DNA of 64,000 nucleotides from Leptobrachium leishanense. Its lineage: Eukaryota > Chordata > Amphibia > Anura > Megophryidae. The notes below the pieces were generated by a model. It was not told the origin of the DNA. It searched no databases and saw only the letters and a list, made by a program, of their open reading frames with translations. Shown here in pieces: positions 1 to 8,785 of the stretch (position 1 is its first letter; each line of letters starts with the position of its first letter). The DNA lies in assembly GCA_009667805.1 (NCBI GenBank), contig CM019065.1, positions 19,306,611-19,370,610 on the forward strand. Reading direction: 5' to 3'. Position numbers and translations under genes: made by a program.

Positions 1-397
1 TGGGAACTAGATTTGCCCCTGGCTACGCCAACTTGTATATGCATAGATGGGAACATTGGCATTTCGGGTCTGGCATTTCCGGGGGTAAACTCGTCCTATG
101 GCAGAGATTCATAGACAACGTTCTAATTATTTGGCGTGGAGAGATGAAGCTTTAAGCACCTTTATTAATTCTTTAAATATGAATGATTTCAATCTGAGTT
201 TTACTTCTAAAATCCATAAAGAGTCTACTGACTTCCTGGATCTCACTACTTTTATAAAGGATAGGACATTGAAGCCTAGAACGTTTTTTAAAGAAACCAT
301 CGTTAATACAGCCATTGATAGGAAAAGTACTCATGCAGCGAAATGGCTGGATAACGTCCCTAAGAGTCAGTTAATTAGACTTAAAAGAAATAGTTCT
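1..397 (+). pseudogene. Penelope-like element reverse transcriptase fragment (decayed)
   Basis: The frame starting at base 3 reads GTRFAPGYANLYM followed by RFIDNVLIIWRG, the Penelope-like RT motifs around the catalytic 'YIDD' box. The second catalytic aspartate is replaced by Asn (FIDN), which should abolish polymerase activity. The frame then stops, and homology continues in another frame (98-397, ending in KSQLIRLKRNSS), so a 1-nt indel lies near 140. The protein would copy RNA into DNA for a retroelement; this copy is dead. The 5' part lies outside the window. Motif recognition is from family knowledge; the frameshift is read from sequence. Confidence 0.8.
335..397 (+). repeat. 63-bp direct repeat, copy A
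   Basis: This 63-bp stretch of Penelope RT coding sequence recurs at 661-723 with three differences seen by eye. The two copies flank the LTR fragment at 398-660. That is far too long for an LTR target-site duplication, so it reflects either a tandem Penelope arrangement or a repair or template-switch event. Confidence 0.85.
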
Positions 398-660
398 CAT
401 ACAAGCAAGTCGGTAACTAGGTAATCAATCAGCAAGATTCTAGACAGCAGGCGATGCGGGAACTTTACTCCACGTCAGGGCGACGAGCAATAACTCGCGC
501 CCTGCTTTAAACCCAGCAGCTCCTCGTGACCACGCCAGACCCCACCCCCGCCCCCTCAGACGCCGATCGGCCATTACTAACTGCTGGCACCCGGCCAGCC
601 AGCCACACCGTCTGGTGCCTAGACCCCCCAGGCAGCACCGCGGGGGCTGAGGAGGTAACA
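398..660 (-). mobile_element. LTR fragment related to the chromodomain Gypsy LTR at 37-43 kb
   Basis: This GC-rich stretch interrupts the Penelope-like element. It shares order and motifs with the LTR near 37.65-37.84 kb: a 'gcgggaa.t.act.ccacgtcaggg' core, then 'gc.ttaaaccc', then a proline-rich-looking CCCCGCCCC run, ending in TAACA where the other LTR ends TGACA. The orientation matches that antisense LTR. Its other end is missing and no short target duplication is seen; instead a 63-bp copy of Penelope sequence lies on each side. It could be a partial solo LTR. Confidence 0.55.
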
Positions 661-1021
661 GCAGCGAAATGGATGGATAACGTACCAAAGAGTCAGTTAA
701 TTAGACTTAAAAGAAATAGTTCTGAACAAAAGGATTTTGAAGATCAAGCCCAGGATCTAATGGAAAAATATTATTGTAAAGGTTATAAAGTAGATAGAAT
801 TCAAAAAGATTATAGAGAGATTGGAACGAAAGATAGATCTGTATATATAACAAAGAGAAATAGGGGGGTAATGAATAACGAGGAGAAATTTAGGTATGCC
901 TTCGTTACACAATTTAACCTGCATGCCAATCAAGTAAGGAAGATGCTAAAGAAGCATTGGCATATTTTACAAGCTGATCCTGCCCTTAAAGATACTATTC
1001 CGAAGTCTCCAGTGGTGATTT
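661..1021 (+). pseudogene. Penelope-like element, RT thumb / linker region (part 1)
   Basis: An open frame from 661 begins AAKWMDNVPKSQLIRLKRN and continues through a charged linker to VVIF at 1021, which is the Penelope-like region between the RT thumb and the C-terminal endonuclease. It restarts with the same 63 bp that ended the previous fragment. The frame is open up to the TTAA target at 1022-1025, where a 1.24 kb element is inserted, and it resumes in phase at 2268. The split is therefore an insertion into an otherwise open segment. Confidence 0.8.
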
Positions 1022-1025
1022 TTAA

Positions 1026-2263
1026 CCACTTCAATGCGGAGGACGCGCTCAGCGCGTCCTCCGCATTACCGCTGCTGTACGGAGGACGCGCTGAGCGCGT
1101 CCTCCCATTGGGGTCAGCGTTCGGCCGGGTTCCGGCCGATCGCTGGCCCCCCCGTGCGGGCTGACATCCTCGATGTCAGCCGCGCATCCGGAACCGCAGC
1201 CGCTGGAATTAGGTGTCATCGCGGCAGCGCGATGACACCTAATTCAGGCGCCCCCCCCGCATGTGCGGAGGAGGCGCCTGAAAGGGAGGGGGGGAGGTCC
1301 TTCGGACCTCTCTCCCTCCCGATCGGCGGCATTGCGGGAGTTAACCCAGGCACCATTTGGAAGGGCACAGCCTGCCCTTCCAAATGGTGCCTGGCATTAA
1401 CCCCTGGGGAGCTGGATCGCGAATCGGCGCTGAAAAGCGCCGGTTCGCAATCCTTTCCCGGAGCTGGCCGACATCTTGGATGTCGGCCAAGCCTCCGGGA
1501 ACTCCCCCTGAGGACTGGCGTCATCGTGCGTAGCACGATGACGCCAGTCCTAGAGTTAACCCCTAACTGCCACCAACGGTGGAGATAGGGAGTTCCAATG
1601 AACTCCCTATCTCCCGATCCGTGGCAGCTAGGGGTTAATGTTTGGTATGGTTGGATCGGCCAGAGCATGGCCGTTCCAACGATACCAAACACGAATGTGA
1701 AAAAAGTTTTTTAAAAAAAATTAAAATTAAAATTAAAAATAAAAATATATTTAAAAAAAAAATCATAAAAAAAAAAATAAACATTTTTTTTTCTTTTTTT
1801 TGGTTTGTTAGTGTAGCAATATTGTTCCCATTTCAATTATATTGTGAACAATGATGCTGCACTAACGACTTTTGTATGCGGTGCGTTTGTTAAAAATCGC
1901 GTAATTTTCCCCCAAAAAAAATGTTACGAGTCCCCATCTCTAATTTTTTTAACAAGCGCACCCCATACAAAATATAACCGCAATTGCTCGCATGTTAAAA
2001 TGTGAAAAAAAACACTTTACACGTTGTAAATTATTGAAAATACATATTTTATTGCATTTTTTGTTATAATATACAGACAGGTCATGACGTATACATATAA
2101 TAATGACATATTATGAATCTACCGAGTCTGACGGAAAGAACGATATATAATATGTCTGGGTAATATACTAAAATAAGCCTTCAAAACACGTTTAAACATG
2201 ATGAGCAAAACCGGTAAAAATGACCTCAGCACAGAGGCGGGAAAAGCCTCAGCAGCGAAAGGG
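1026..2263. mobile_element. TTAA-flanked non-autonomous DNA element (piggyBac- or Kolobok-type) rich in hairpins
   Basis: The element is bounded by TTAA at 1022-1025 and TTAA at 2264-2267. Removing it with one TTAA restores the Penelope frame exactly. The termini are imperfect inverted repeats: CCACTTCAATGCGGAGG at the left, and CCCTTTCGCTGCTGAGG read inward from the right. No transposase is encoded. The first 650 bp are a chain of hairpins (separate entry) and the rest is AT-rich. A TTAA duplication and CC-starting ends fit piggyBac or Kolobok superfamilies; which one cannot be decided here. The related end at 63.54-63.61 kb has CCACTTCGCTGCGGAGGAC. Confidence 0.8.
1034..1986. repeat. Serial hairpin array (about 14 successive unrelated inverted repeats)
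   Basis: Consecutive foldbacks, each with its own sequence and a short loop, run almost without spacers. Examples: 1037-1065 (GGAGGACGCGCT arms) with a second copy at 1081-1105; GGCTGACATC/GATGTCAGCC near 1160; GAATTAGGTGTCATCGC near 1206-1244; CACCATTTGGAAGGGCA near 1350-1391; TGGCCGACATC near 1467-1490; AGGACTGGCGTCATCGTGC near 1512-1552; a nested pair around 1555-1640; TTTGGTAT..GTTGGA near 1640-1690. Two AT-rich foldbacks follow near 1810-1866 and 1872-1975. Mismatches are mostly C-A or T-G, as expected for transitions decaying once-perfect palindromes. Confidence 0.85.
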
Positions 2264-2267
2264 TTAA

Positions 2268-2691
2268 AAAAGCTCAGAATCTTAAAAATCTCTTGGCTCC
2301 AAGTTTACTCCCCACTATTAAAGAGAAAAGCAATGGTATAAAATCTTTTATTAATTGTTCCAGTAAAGGTGTTATATATTTACTAGAATGTCCTCGTGGA
2401 GCCCAATATATAGGGAGAACCACTAGAGAACTAAGAGTGAGAATATTGGAACATTTAGGTAATATCAGACGTAATAGGATTGATCACAGCGTTCCCGTGC
2501 ACTGCAACAATTGTCCTCGGTTTAATCTCCAAAATTTTAAATGTATTGGTATTGATTTAGTTGATAAGGACTGGAGAGGAGAGGATTTTTTGAAGATGTT
2601 AGCTAAAAGGGAGACCGATTGGATCAACAGAATGGACACTTGGAAAAGGGGAGGTCTCAATGTAGACCCTGACATTAAGGGGTGCCTATAA
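2268..2691 (+). pseudogene. Penelope-like element, GIY-YIG endonuclease domain (part 2)
   Basis: The open frame resumes after the TTAA insertion and encodes a GIY-YIG nuclease: VIYLLECPRGAQYIGRT (GVIYL...YIGRT core, catalytic Tyr and Arg contexts), then LRVRILEHLGNIRR and a HC..CP zinc-like pair. It ends at a stop at 2689-2691 (last residues DPDIKGCL). In canonical Penelope-like elements this C-terminal domain nicks target DNA to prime reverse transcription. The domain itself looks complete; the element as a whole is not, because the RT upstream is frameshifted and the ORF is interrupted. Confidence 0.85.
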
Positions 2692-3400
2692 AATCCCCCC
2701 CTTACTAGGTGCCGCTTGGGCACCATTTATTTTCTATATTTCTGAATGCACAGGTGGGATCCATTCGGTCTTCTTTTTCCTTTTTATGTTTTTTTATACG
2801 TTTTATACATTTTTATGGTTCTGTTTTTAATTGATTGTTTTTCCCCTCCATCGGGAGTATACTGTAGAACTGGGATACTCCCGAAAGATATAGGAAAAGG
2901 GGTTTTTATTTTTGCATAGATGGACTACATCCCCCAGGAATATCTGTGAGAGCCGCCGTCCGGAAGATCGTTCGATTCTTCCATTCTTACGCATGTTTGA
3001 TGACCCGATACGTCACTTCCGGAAAGAGAAGACCGGATTCCGGACATACACAAATGGAATGTACAGTACAGGAAGTGACCGCGGAGTTCCAGAATTGTTC
3101 TGCACATTATTTAAACAGATTGTTAAGGATGGTTCAGTATTATTTTCTCCCTGATCAAGTCTATTTTCTATATAGACGAAACACGTTGGAGTTTGTGTCT
3201 ACTGCTTTATCATTATTACATTTTTAATGCGATTGGAACAGCCTGGCCTGGTTTTATCCTGTGACGGCAGGGTATCCAGTCCAGGTGAATGCATCCAGCG
3301 GAGCGGTAACATTGTAGCAGTTGATTATGTGCTTATTCCCAACATATATCTTGTGAGTGTAATCCTTTGGGGCCCTAATCCCTTTAGAGTTTAATTTTCA
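2692..3400 (+). mobile_element. Penelope-like element 3' / pseudo-LTR region
   Basis: Non-coding sequence follows the endonuclease stop. It includes a perfect 10-bp inverted repeat (TCGGGAGTAT, roughly 2853-2886) and the hammerhead-like fold at 3146-3191 characteristic of Penelope-like pseudo-LTRs. The end of the element is not sharply defined; sequence shared with the V2R-gene-2 upstream region begins near 3466. Confidence 0.6.
3146..3191 (+). ncRNA. Hammerhead-ribozyme-like motif in Penelope-like element
   Basis: The order fits a type I hammerhead. Stem I is CTCC (3147-3150) with GGAG (3188-3191). The first core block is CTGATCA (3151-3157). Stem II is GTCTAT (3159-3164) with ATAGAC (3172-3177), fully complementary. 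Then GAAAC (3178-3182), a two-base-pair stem III, and the expected cleavage context GTT (3185-3187). The canonical first core is CTGANGA; here the position of the catalytic G8 is C and one extra A precedes stem II, so self-cleavage is doubtful. Hammerheads are known in Penelope-like elements; activity here is not shown. Confidence 0.65.
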
Positions 3401-3465
3401 GCACCATGATATGTCTTTTTGTTTCTTTTAGAGGGTACTCCCCAAATTTCTTTCTATATACCACA

Positions 3466-3873
3466 GGGACCTTCTCACAAAATAAATCATGTTGTCCTAT
3501 TTTTGTGCTTTGCTACATTCATACAACCCGTCCCTCTGCTAACCGACCCACACATCATGTTTGAAGCTACTTCCATGGCCTCCACCATTACTGAACCACA
3601 GGTATTAGTGATCTTGATAACCAGTAAAACTCTTCTTCTCTTCCTCCAGCCCAATCCATTTAGACTGTAAGCTCATCCGAGCACGGCCCTCTTCACCTCT
3701 TGTCTCCATCCTATGTTTGTTTGTTTGTGTCTCCTGCCCTTTGGTTTTTGTAAAGTGCTGCGGAAATGGTTGGTGCTTTATAACTGATGATAATAATAAT
3801 ATTAAACTAAGCCGATCATAAAGAGACGTAACGGTTTCTCACTTTGTTTGTAGGATTTCTAACATTTTGACTC
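3466..3873 (+). promoter_or_regulatory. Region upstream of V2R gene 1, shared with gene 2
   Basis: From about 3466 the sequence aligns with the region upstream of V2R gene 2 (48359-48772). The shared DNA includes an older LINE tail ('tgtaagctcatccgagcacggccct' type, 3667-3810) ending in a short TAA microsatellite. The final stretch before the ATG is almost identical in both genes and contains CTTTGTTTGTAG followed by G, a good splice-acceptor match, so a non-coding 5' exon further upstream is possible. No convincing TATA box was found. Confidence 0.5.
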
Positions 3874-4133
3874 ATGACATCAGCCATGTCCTCTTCGGCT
3901 TGGAGAGGGGATCTTGGAGCCTGCTTCTTCATGTGGAACCTGATCCTTTCCTTCATCTTTCCAGCCTTCCAATACAGTCATCTGGGATGCAAGATTCTTG
4001 AAACTGATTTGGTTGGACAGTTTGAGAATGGTGATATACTAATAGGAGCCATGATCCCTTTTCACGTTGATAAATATTTTGACCGGACTAAAGTCCTGTT
4101 CACAAAACCCCCTCAACAGGAACCTTGTAAAAT
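3874..4133 (+). CDS. V2R gene 1, exon 1 (signal peptide and N-terminus)
   Basis: First coding exon of a six-exon vomeronasal type-2 receptor, an odorant/peptide-sensing class C GPCR of the sensory-cell membrane. Total coding length is 2634 nt (877 aa) over exons 3874-4133, 6651-6942, 7143-7967, 10970-11197, 13369-13492 and 14009-14913; all junctions keep frame and all introns are GT-AG. This exon has a hydrophobic signal segment (CFFMWNLILSFIFPAF) and the conserved FENGDILIGAMIPFH block of the extracellular domain. The start at 3874 is matched by ATG 48773 in gene 2; the second ATG at 3886 could also be used. The donor is AAAT/GTAAGG, phase 2. Confidence 0.9.
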
Positions 4134-4340
4134 GTAAGGTTTTCATATTTCGTTTTCATTTCTTTCATTGTGAGTCTTCAGATCTCAGTTCTCTTAAATA
4201 CATTTTCTGAATTTCTCCCCATTATACAAAATGCTGCTAATATCTGCTCATTCGGCATCTTCTTATGTATCCTATTATTACACCATATTGTCAACTGTCC
4301 ACATCATATTCAACATATCATACTCTGTCTCCACATTGTT

Positions 4341-6108
4341 CAGGGATATTTGCAGAGCACTGAAATTCCACCAACCATCTGCCACAAAACCGCTGAATAA
4401 ATACCATACGCATCCGAAAAAAGCCAACCATCTGCCACGAAACCGCTGAAAAAAAACACCACACGCGTCCGAAAAAAGCCAACCATCTGCCACGAAACCG
4501 CTGAAAAAAAACACCACACGCGTCCGAAAAAAGCCAACCATCTGCCGCAAAACCGCTGAAAAAACACCACACGCATCCGAAAAAAGCCAACCATCTGCCG
4601 CAAAACCGCTGAAAAAACACCACACGCATCCAAAAAAAGCCGACCATCTGCCACGAAACCGCTGAAAAAAACACCACACGCATCCGAAAAAAGCCGACCA
4701 TCTGCCGCAAAACCGCTGAAAAGACACCACACGCCTCCGAAAAAAGCCAACCATCTGCCGCAAAACCGCTAAAAAAACACCACACGCATCCGAAAAAAGC
4801 CGACCATCTGCCGCGAAACCGCTGAAAAAACACCACACGCATCAGAAAAAAGCCGACCATCTGCCGCGAAAGCGCTGAAAAAACACCACACGCATCCAAA
4901 AAAAGCCGACCATCTGCCACGAAACCGCTGAAAAAAAACACCACACGCATCCGAAAAAAGCCGACCATCTGCCGCAAAACCGCTGAAAAGACACCACACG
5001 CCTCCGAAAAAAGCCAACCATCTGCCGCAAAACCGCTGAAAAAACACCACACGCATCCGAAAAAAGCCGACCATCTGCCGCGAAAGCGCTGAAAAAACAC
5101 CACACGCATCAGAAAAAAGCCGACCATCTGCCGCGAAACCGCTGAAAAAACACCACACGCATCAGAAAAAAGCCGACCATCTGCCGCGAAAGCGCTGAAA
5201 AAACACCACACGCATCAGAAAAAAGCCGACCATCTGCCGCGAAAGCGCTGAAAAAACACCACACACATCTGAAAAAAGCCGACCATCTGCTGCGAAACCG
5301 CTGAAAAAACACCACACGCATCAGAAAAAGCCGACCATCTGCCACGAAACCGCTGAAAAGACACCACACGCATCAGAAAAAAGCCGACCATCTGTCGCGA
5401 AACCGCTGAAAAGACACCACACGCATCAGAAAAAAGCTGACTATATGTCGAAAGAACCCCGAAGAAATCTGAAAATGCCGTCGATCCGTCACAAAACAGC
5501 CAAAAAAAAGAAGACCAGAGTGCAGACCAGCCTCCGGAAAAAGCCGACAAATATGGTGAAAAAAATAAATAAATTATTGAAAGTGTCAAAATTTAAACGT
5601 TTGCAAAAAATCTACTGGACAAAAATGTCTGGAAAATGTCTGGACATATAAGATTCTACAAATGATCATAAAAAGGTCTGTCGCAGAAAAAAAATCTATT
5701 TAAAAAAATGTTGTCAAGAGAATCCAAAACATCCTAAAACAATAAGGAGACTTTTTGCTGCAGATTAAAAAATAAACAGTTTATTAGATTTTGTATAAAA
5801 AACTGAATATTGTTAACATTGAAGCCTATGGGATTCGCCTGAATAAACCTGCCGACTGAAACCACATAATAGCAGGGCAGTTCGGCAGCTTTTCTCTGCT
5901 GTTCGTTGTTCTCTGAATAGATAAACCATTGCTTATCTATGGGGGATTTCACTGCCGTCGAACAGGCACCGTACTTGCTGGCAGTTCGCCACAATTTGGC
6001 GAACTGTCTGCACTCTGGATAGTTGAATGGCCCCGAAATGTCACCGTAAGGGGAGATTCCCTGTTCGGTGACATTTCGGGGTCAGATCAGCTCTCTCTGA
6101 ATAACCCT
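4341..6108. mobile_element. Foldback-type non-autonomous element in intron 1, carrying a satellite array
   Basis: The left end CAGGGATATTTGCAGAGCAC and the right end (inward from 6108) AAGGGTTATTCAGAGAGAGC match the ends of the elements at 6439-6618, 10231-10775 and 44392-44567. Gene 2 lacks this block at the corresponding place in its intron 1, so it arrived after the duplication or was lost there. The interior holds a 53-bp satellite and, at 5745-6080, sequence shared with 10500-10740 ('gaagcctatgggattcg'). No transposase is present. Target duplication is unclear. Confidence 0.65.
4366..5440. repeat. 53-bp satellite array, about 20 units
   Basis: Tandem units of about 53 bp, with core GCCGACCATCTGCCGCGAAA followed by CCGCTGAAAAAACACCACAC and GCATCCGAAAAAA. 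Single-base variants (GCG/GCA, CCG/GCG) recur in a way suggesting higher-order copying. The long minus-strand reading frames across it, full of Phe/Trp/Arg repeats, exist because 53 is not a multiple of 3 and the unit lacks stops on that strand; they are not genes. A degenerate single unit occurs at 10372-10400, so the array grew from an internal part of this element family. Confidence 0.92.
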
Positions 6109-6438
6109 TTAACTGTTAAATACTCTATAAGATAAACAACAACAGTAAAGTAAAACTTTTGCACAGATTTTGGTAAAAGTTGCATCATGGGAAAAATCTA
6201 CAAAATGGAAACAGAAGATAAAAAAAACCTAACTTTATTTTTCCAATTTACATGGAAATACTTCTAACAAAGAAAAACGAAGAGCAGTGTGTGTCTTATA
6301 AAGTGGTTTATAATGCGTTTTATAAATTATTATTTTTTCTAATGTATCTTAGTTACAGTTTATGTAAGTCGTAGTGTCCCGTTAATCTCTAGCCATTTCT
6401 GAAAAACCTCCAATTTCTTACAAAGAACATCAATCTAT

Positions 6439-6618
6439 CAGGGTTATTCAGAGAGCGTGAAAAGCAGGAGAATGGCTGGAGAATGAAAAATTCTAGGTCA
6501 AAATAGCCGATTTGGAAAGTGAGATGAAAGGGAGAATTTTTCTGGTTTGGCTATTTTGACCTAGAATTTTTCATTCTCCAGTCATTCTCCTGCTTTTCAC
6601 TCTCTCTGAATAACCCTG
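6439..6618. mobile_element. 180-bp foldback MITE in intron 1
   Basis: Near-perfect inverted arms of about 70 nt (6439-6508 and 6549-6618) with two mismatches by eye, starting CAGGGTTATTCAGAGAG. Both sides carry TAT (6436-6438, 6619-6621). Gene 2 has an uninterrupted site at the same place (near 49496), giving a natural empty site. A 3-bp duplication would fit a PIF/Harbinger-type element, a 2-bp TA reading a Tc1/mariner type; the superfamily is open. Confidence 0.85.
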
Positions 6619-6650
6619 TATGTTTTTCGTTTTACCCATTTCATGCTCAG

Positions 6651-6942
6651 GTTTAGGTATGATATGTTCCTGCAGTTCTGCTCCATGAGATTTGCTATAG
6701 ATGAGATCAACAGAAACCCAACTTTGCTGCCAAACCTGACATTGGGCTTCCAGGTCTACGACTCATGCGCAGGGATCCACCCGGAGCTGGATGGGACCCT
6801 GAAGATGCTAACGGGTCAGAAAGAAGGAGTTCCTAATTTCAACTGCAGGAAAATTCCTCCCATGGTATCTACCATCGGACATTCATCGTCCACCTCCTCT
6901 ATTCTCAATGCTCATGTGCTGGGCTTATACAGATACCCACAG
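6651..6942 (+). CDS. V2R gene 1, exon 2 (ligand-binding domain, lobe 1)
   Basis: 292 nt, starting after TTTCATGCTCAG and ending CCACAG/GTAAGG, phase 0 at its end. It encodes FRYDMFLQFCSMRFAIDEIN with the class C 'MRFAIDEIN' hallmark helix, then the NPTLLPNLTLGFQVYDSC segment and a variable loop with KEGVPNFNC. It is part of the Venus-flytrap extracellular domain that closes on ligand. Same length as exon 2 of gene 2. Confidence 0.92.
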
Positions 6943-7142
6943 GTAAGGAGAGTAAGAGATAAAACCCAACATTACGCAATACTATAAATATTACATGTCC
7001 AATAGAAACTGGCAAATAAATCATATAGAAGCACTGATTGAACATTGTATGATCTATAAACCCATAGGTTGATTCAACGTGTGTCATAGAATTTGTTGCT
7101 TGAATTCTATTAATAAACACAATACTTTGTCTGTCACACTAG

Positions 7143-7967
7143 ATAAGCTATATTTCCTCCAGCTCTGTCCTCAGTGACAAGACACGGTTCCCCTCCTTCT
7201 TTAGGACTGTCCCCAGTGACGCCTTCCAATCCAAGGGCCTGGCACAGCTGGTGTTACACTTTGGCTGGACTTGGGTTGGGTTGGTAGCTGTTGATGATGA
7301 CTACGGACATCAAGGCATTCAGGTTGTTAAGCAGGAAATCCTCAGGGGCGGGGCTTGTGTGGCATTCACAGAATACATCATGAGTAACAATCTAGAACAC
7401 ATTTCCTACGTGACGAAAGTCATCAAAGCATCCACCGCAAAGGCGATCATCTCATTCACCAATGACATCAACAAAGCCTTTCTTTTGGACGAGATGCTCA
7501 GGCAAAATGTAACAGGCAAGCACTTTGTGGCCAGTGAAGCTTCGTCCATCTCTTACCTCCTAACAGTGGCCAGATATTCCTCACTGCTCGCTGGATCTAT
7601 TGGATTCTCTTTCCACAGCACGACGATCACAGGGTTTAGTGATTTCATGAACAGTATTCGTCCCTTCAACACCAATGAGGATCCATGGACTAAAATATTC
7701 TGGGAAAATGTTTTCGGGTGTAAATATATATACAATATGTCTGGCTCGAATACATGGGGCAATGACAAAGTGTGCACAGGAAATGAAAGCATGGAGAGCA
7801 TCTTCAACAGTGATTATGGTGCCTCCAACTTAAATGCTGCATTTAACCTTTATTCAGCCAGTCATGTTATTGCTAAATCATTACATGATATGCTGTCATG
7901 CCAGAAGGACAATGGACCATTCAAATATAAAGGTTGCACTGATATTCAGAAGTTCAGACCATGGCAG
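7143..7967 (+). CDS. V2R gene 1, exon 3 (main ligand-binding exon)
   Basis: 825 nt, 275 codons, phase 0 at both ends, acceptor CACACTAG and donor GGCAG/GTAAGG. It starts ISYISSSSVLSDKTRFPSFF and runs through the conserved RTVPSDAFQ, GWTWVGLVAVDDDYG and LNAAFNLYSASHVIAKSLHD segments of the V2R binding domain. Serine-rich SSSS and the FPSFFRT stretch correspond to the hinge and ligand-contact region in related class C receptors. No stop or frameshift. The gene 2 counterpart is the same length with scattered substitutions. Confidence 0.93.
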
Positions 7968-8035
7968 GTAAGGAGAGGCTCTCTGCTAGATGCTAATGTT
8001 ATGTGACTGTTACTAAATAAATTAAGAAAAATGTT

Positions 8036-8775
8036 TCTAGATGAAAATACTTGTTCTTGAATAGAAATCTGGATAAAAGATAGAGTACAGAGAGTGGTCA
8101 TAAATGGTACATTTTCAAGATGGACACCAGTGGTGTCCCTCAGGGGTCTGCTATAGGACCAATTCTATTCAGTTTATTCATCAATGACCTTGAAATAGAC
8201 ATTGCAAGTCATGTATCAGTGTTTGTAGAAGACACAAAACTAGGAAATGTAATACAATGTGAACAGGTTGTTACTGCGCTGCAGAGGGTTTTAGATAGAT
8301 TGGGGGACTGGGCACTTAAATGGCAGATGATGTTTAATGTAGATAAATAAAAGGTTATGCACTTTGGAGTGAAAAACACACAAGCAACATATACCCTAAA
8401 TGGTACTAGGGGAAATCAAAGCAGGAGAAGGATTTGGGAATAATGATAGACTTCAAACTAAGTAACAATGCACAATGTCAAACAGGAGCCGCCAAGGCCA
8501 GCAAGGTATTGGCATGAAAAGGGGGATTCACTCTCAGGGTGAAAACATAATTTTGCCTCTTTAGAAATAAATGGTAAGACGCACCTCGAATATGCCGTGT
8601 GGGCCCTTGTTTTACGAAAAGATATTACAGTGGTGGAAAAAGTGCAGAGACGGGCAACTAAATTAATAAGGGTAATGGAAGGTTTAATTTATGAGGAAAA
8701 CAATATTAAGATAAAAGATATAACATTAAAAGCTGTTACATTCACCTGCTTAAACCTGTTGAATTGAAACACCGC
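8036..8775 (+). mobile_element. CR1/L2-type LINE RT fragment in intron 3 (old, decayed)
   Basis: Contains an RT fragment with SGVPQGSAIGPILFSLFIND and then SVFVEDTKLGN, where the usual catalytic ADD is replaced by EDT, followed by DRLGDWALKWQMMFNVDK, a stop and further decayed frames. The same LINE lies at 50940-51683 in gene 2, so it was in the ancestral intron before the genes duplicated. Its 3' continuation resumes at 10780-10925 after later insertions. Confidence 0.8.
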
Positions 8776-8785
8776 TGGTTCTAAT

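Noticed and set aside
1034..1692. Open frames on both strands across the hairpin chain
   Set aside because: Palindromic GC-rich DNA gives mirrored open frames on both strands; no known domain.
4366..5440. CRISPR-like array
   Set aside because: Units are directly adjacent with no unique spacers, and the context is a vertebrate intron.
4278..5589. Long minus-strand open frames with repeated Phe/Trp/Arg motifs
   Set aside because: They translate the 53-bp satellite in several frames; openness comes from the unit lacking stops, and the copies follow DNA periodicity, not protein units.
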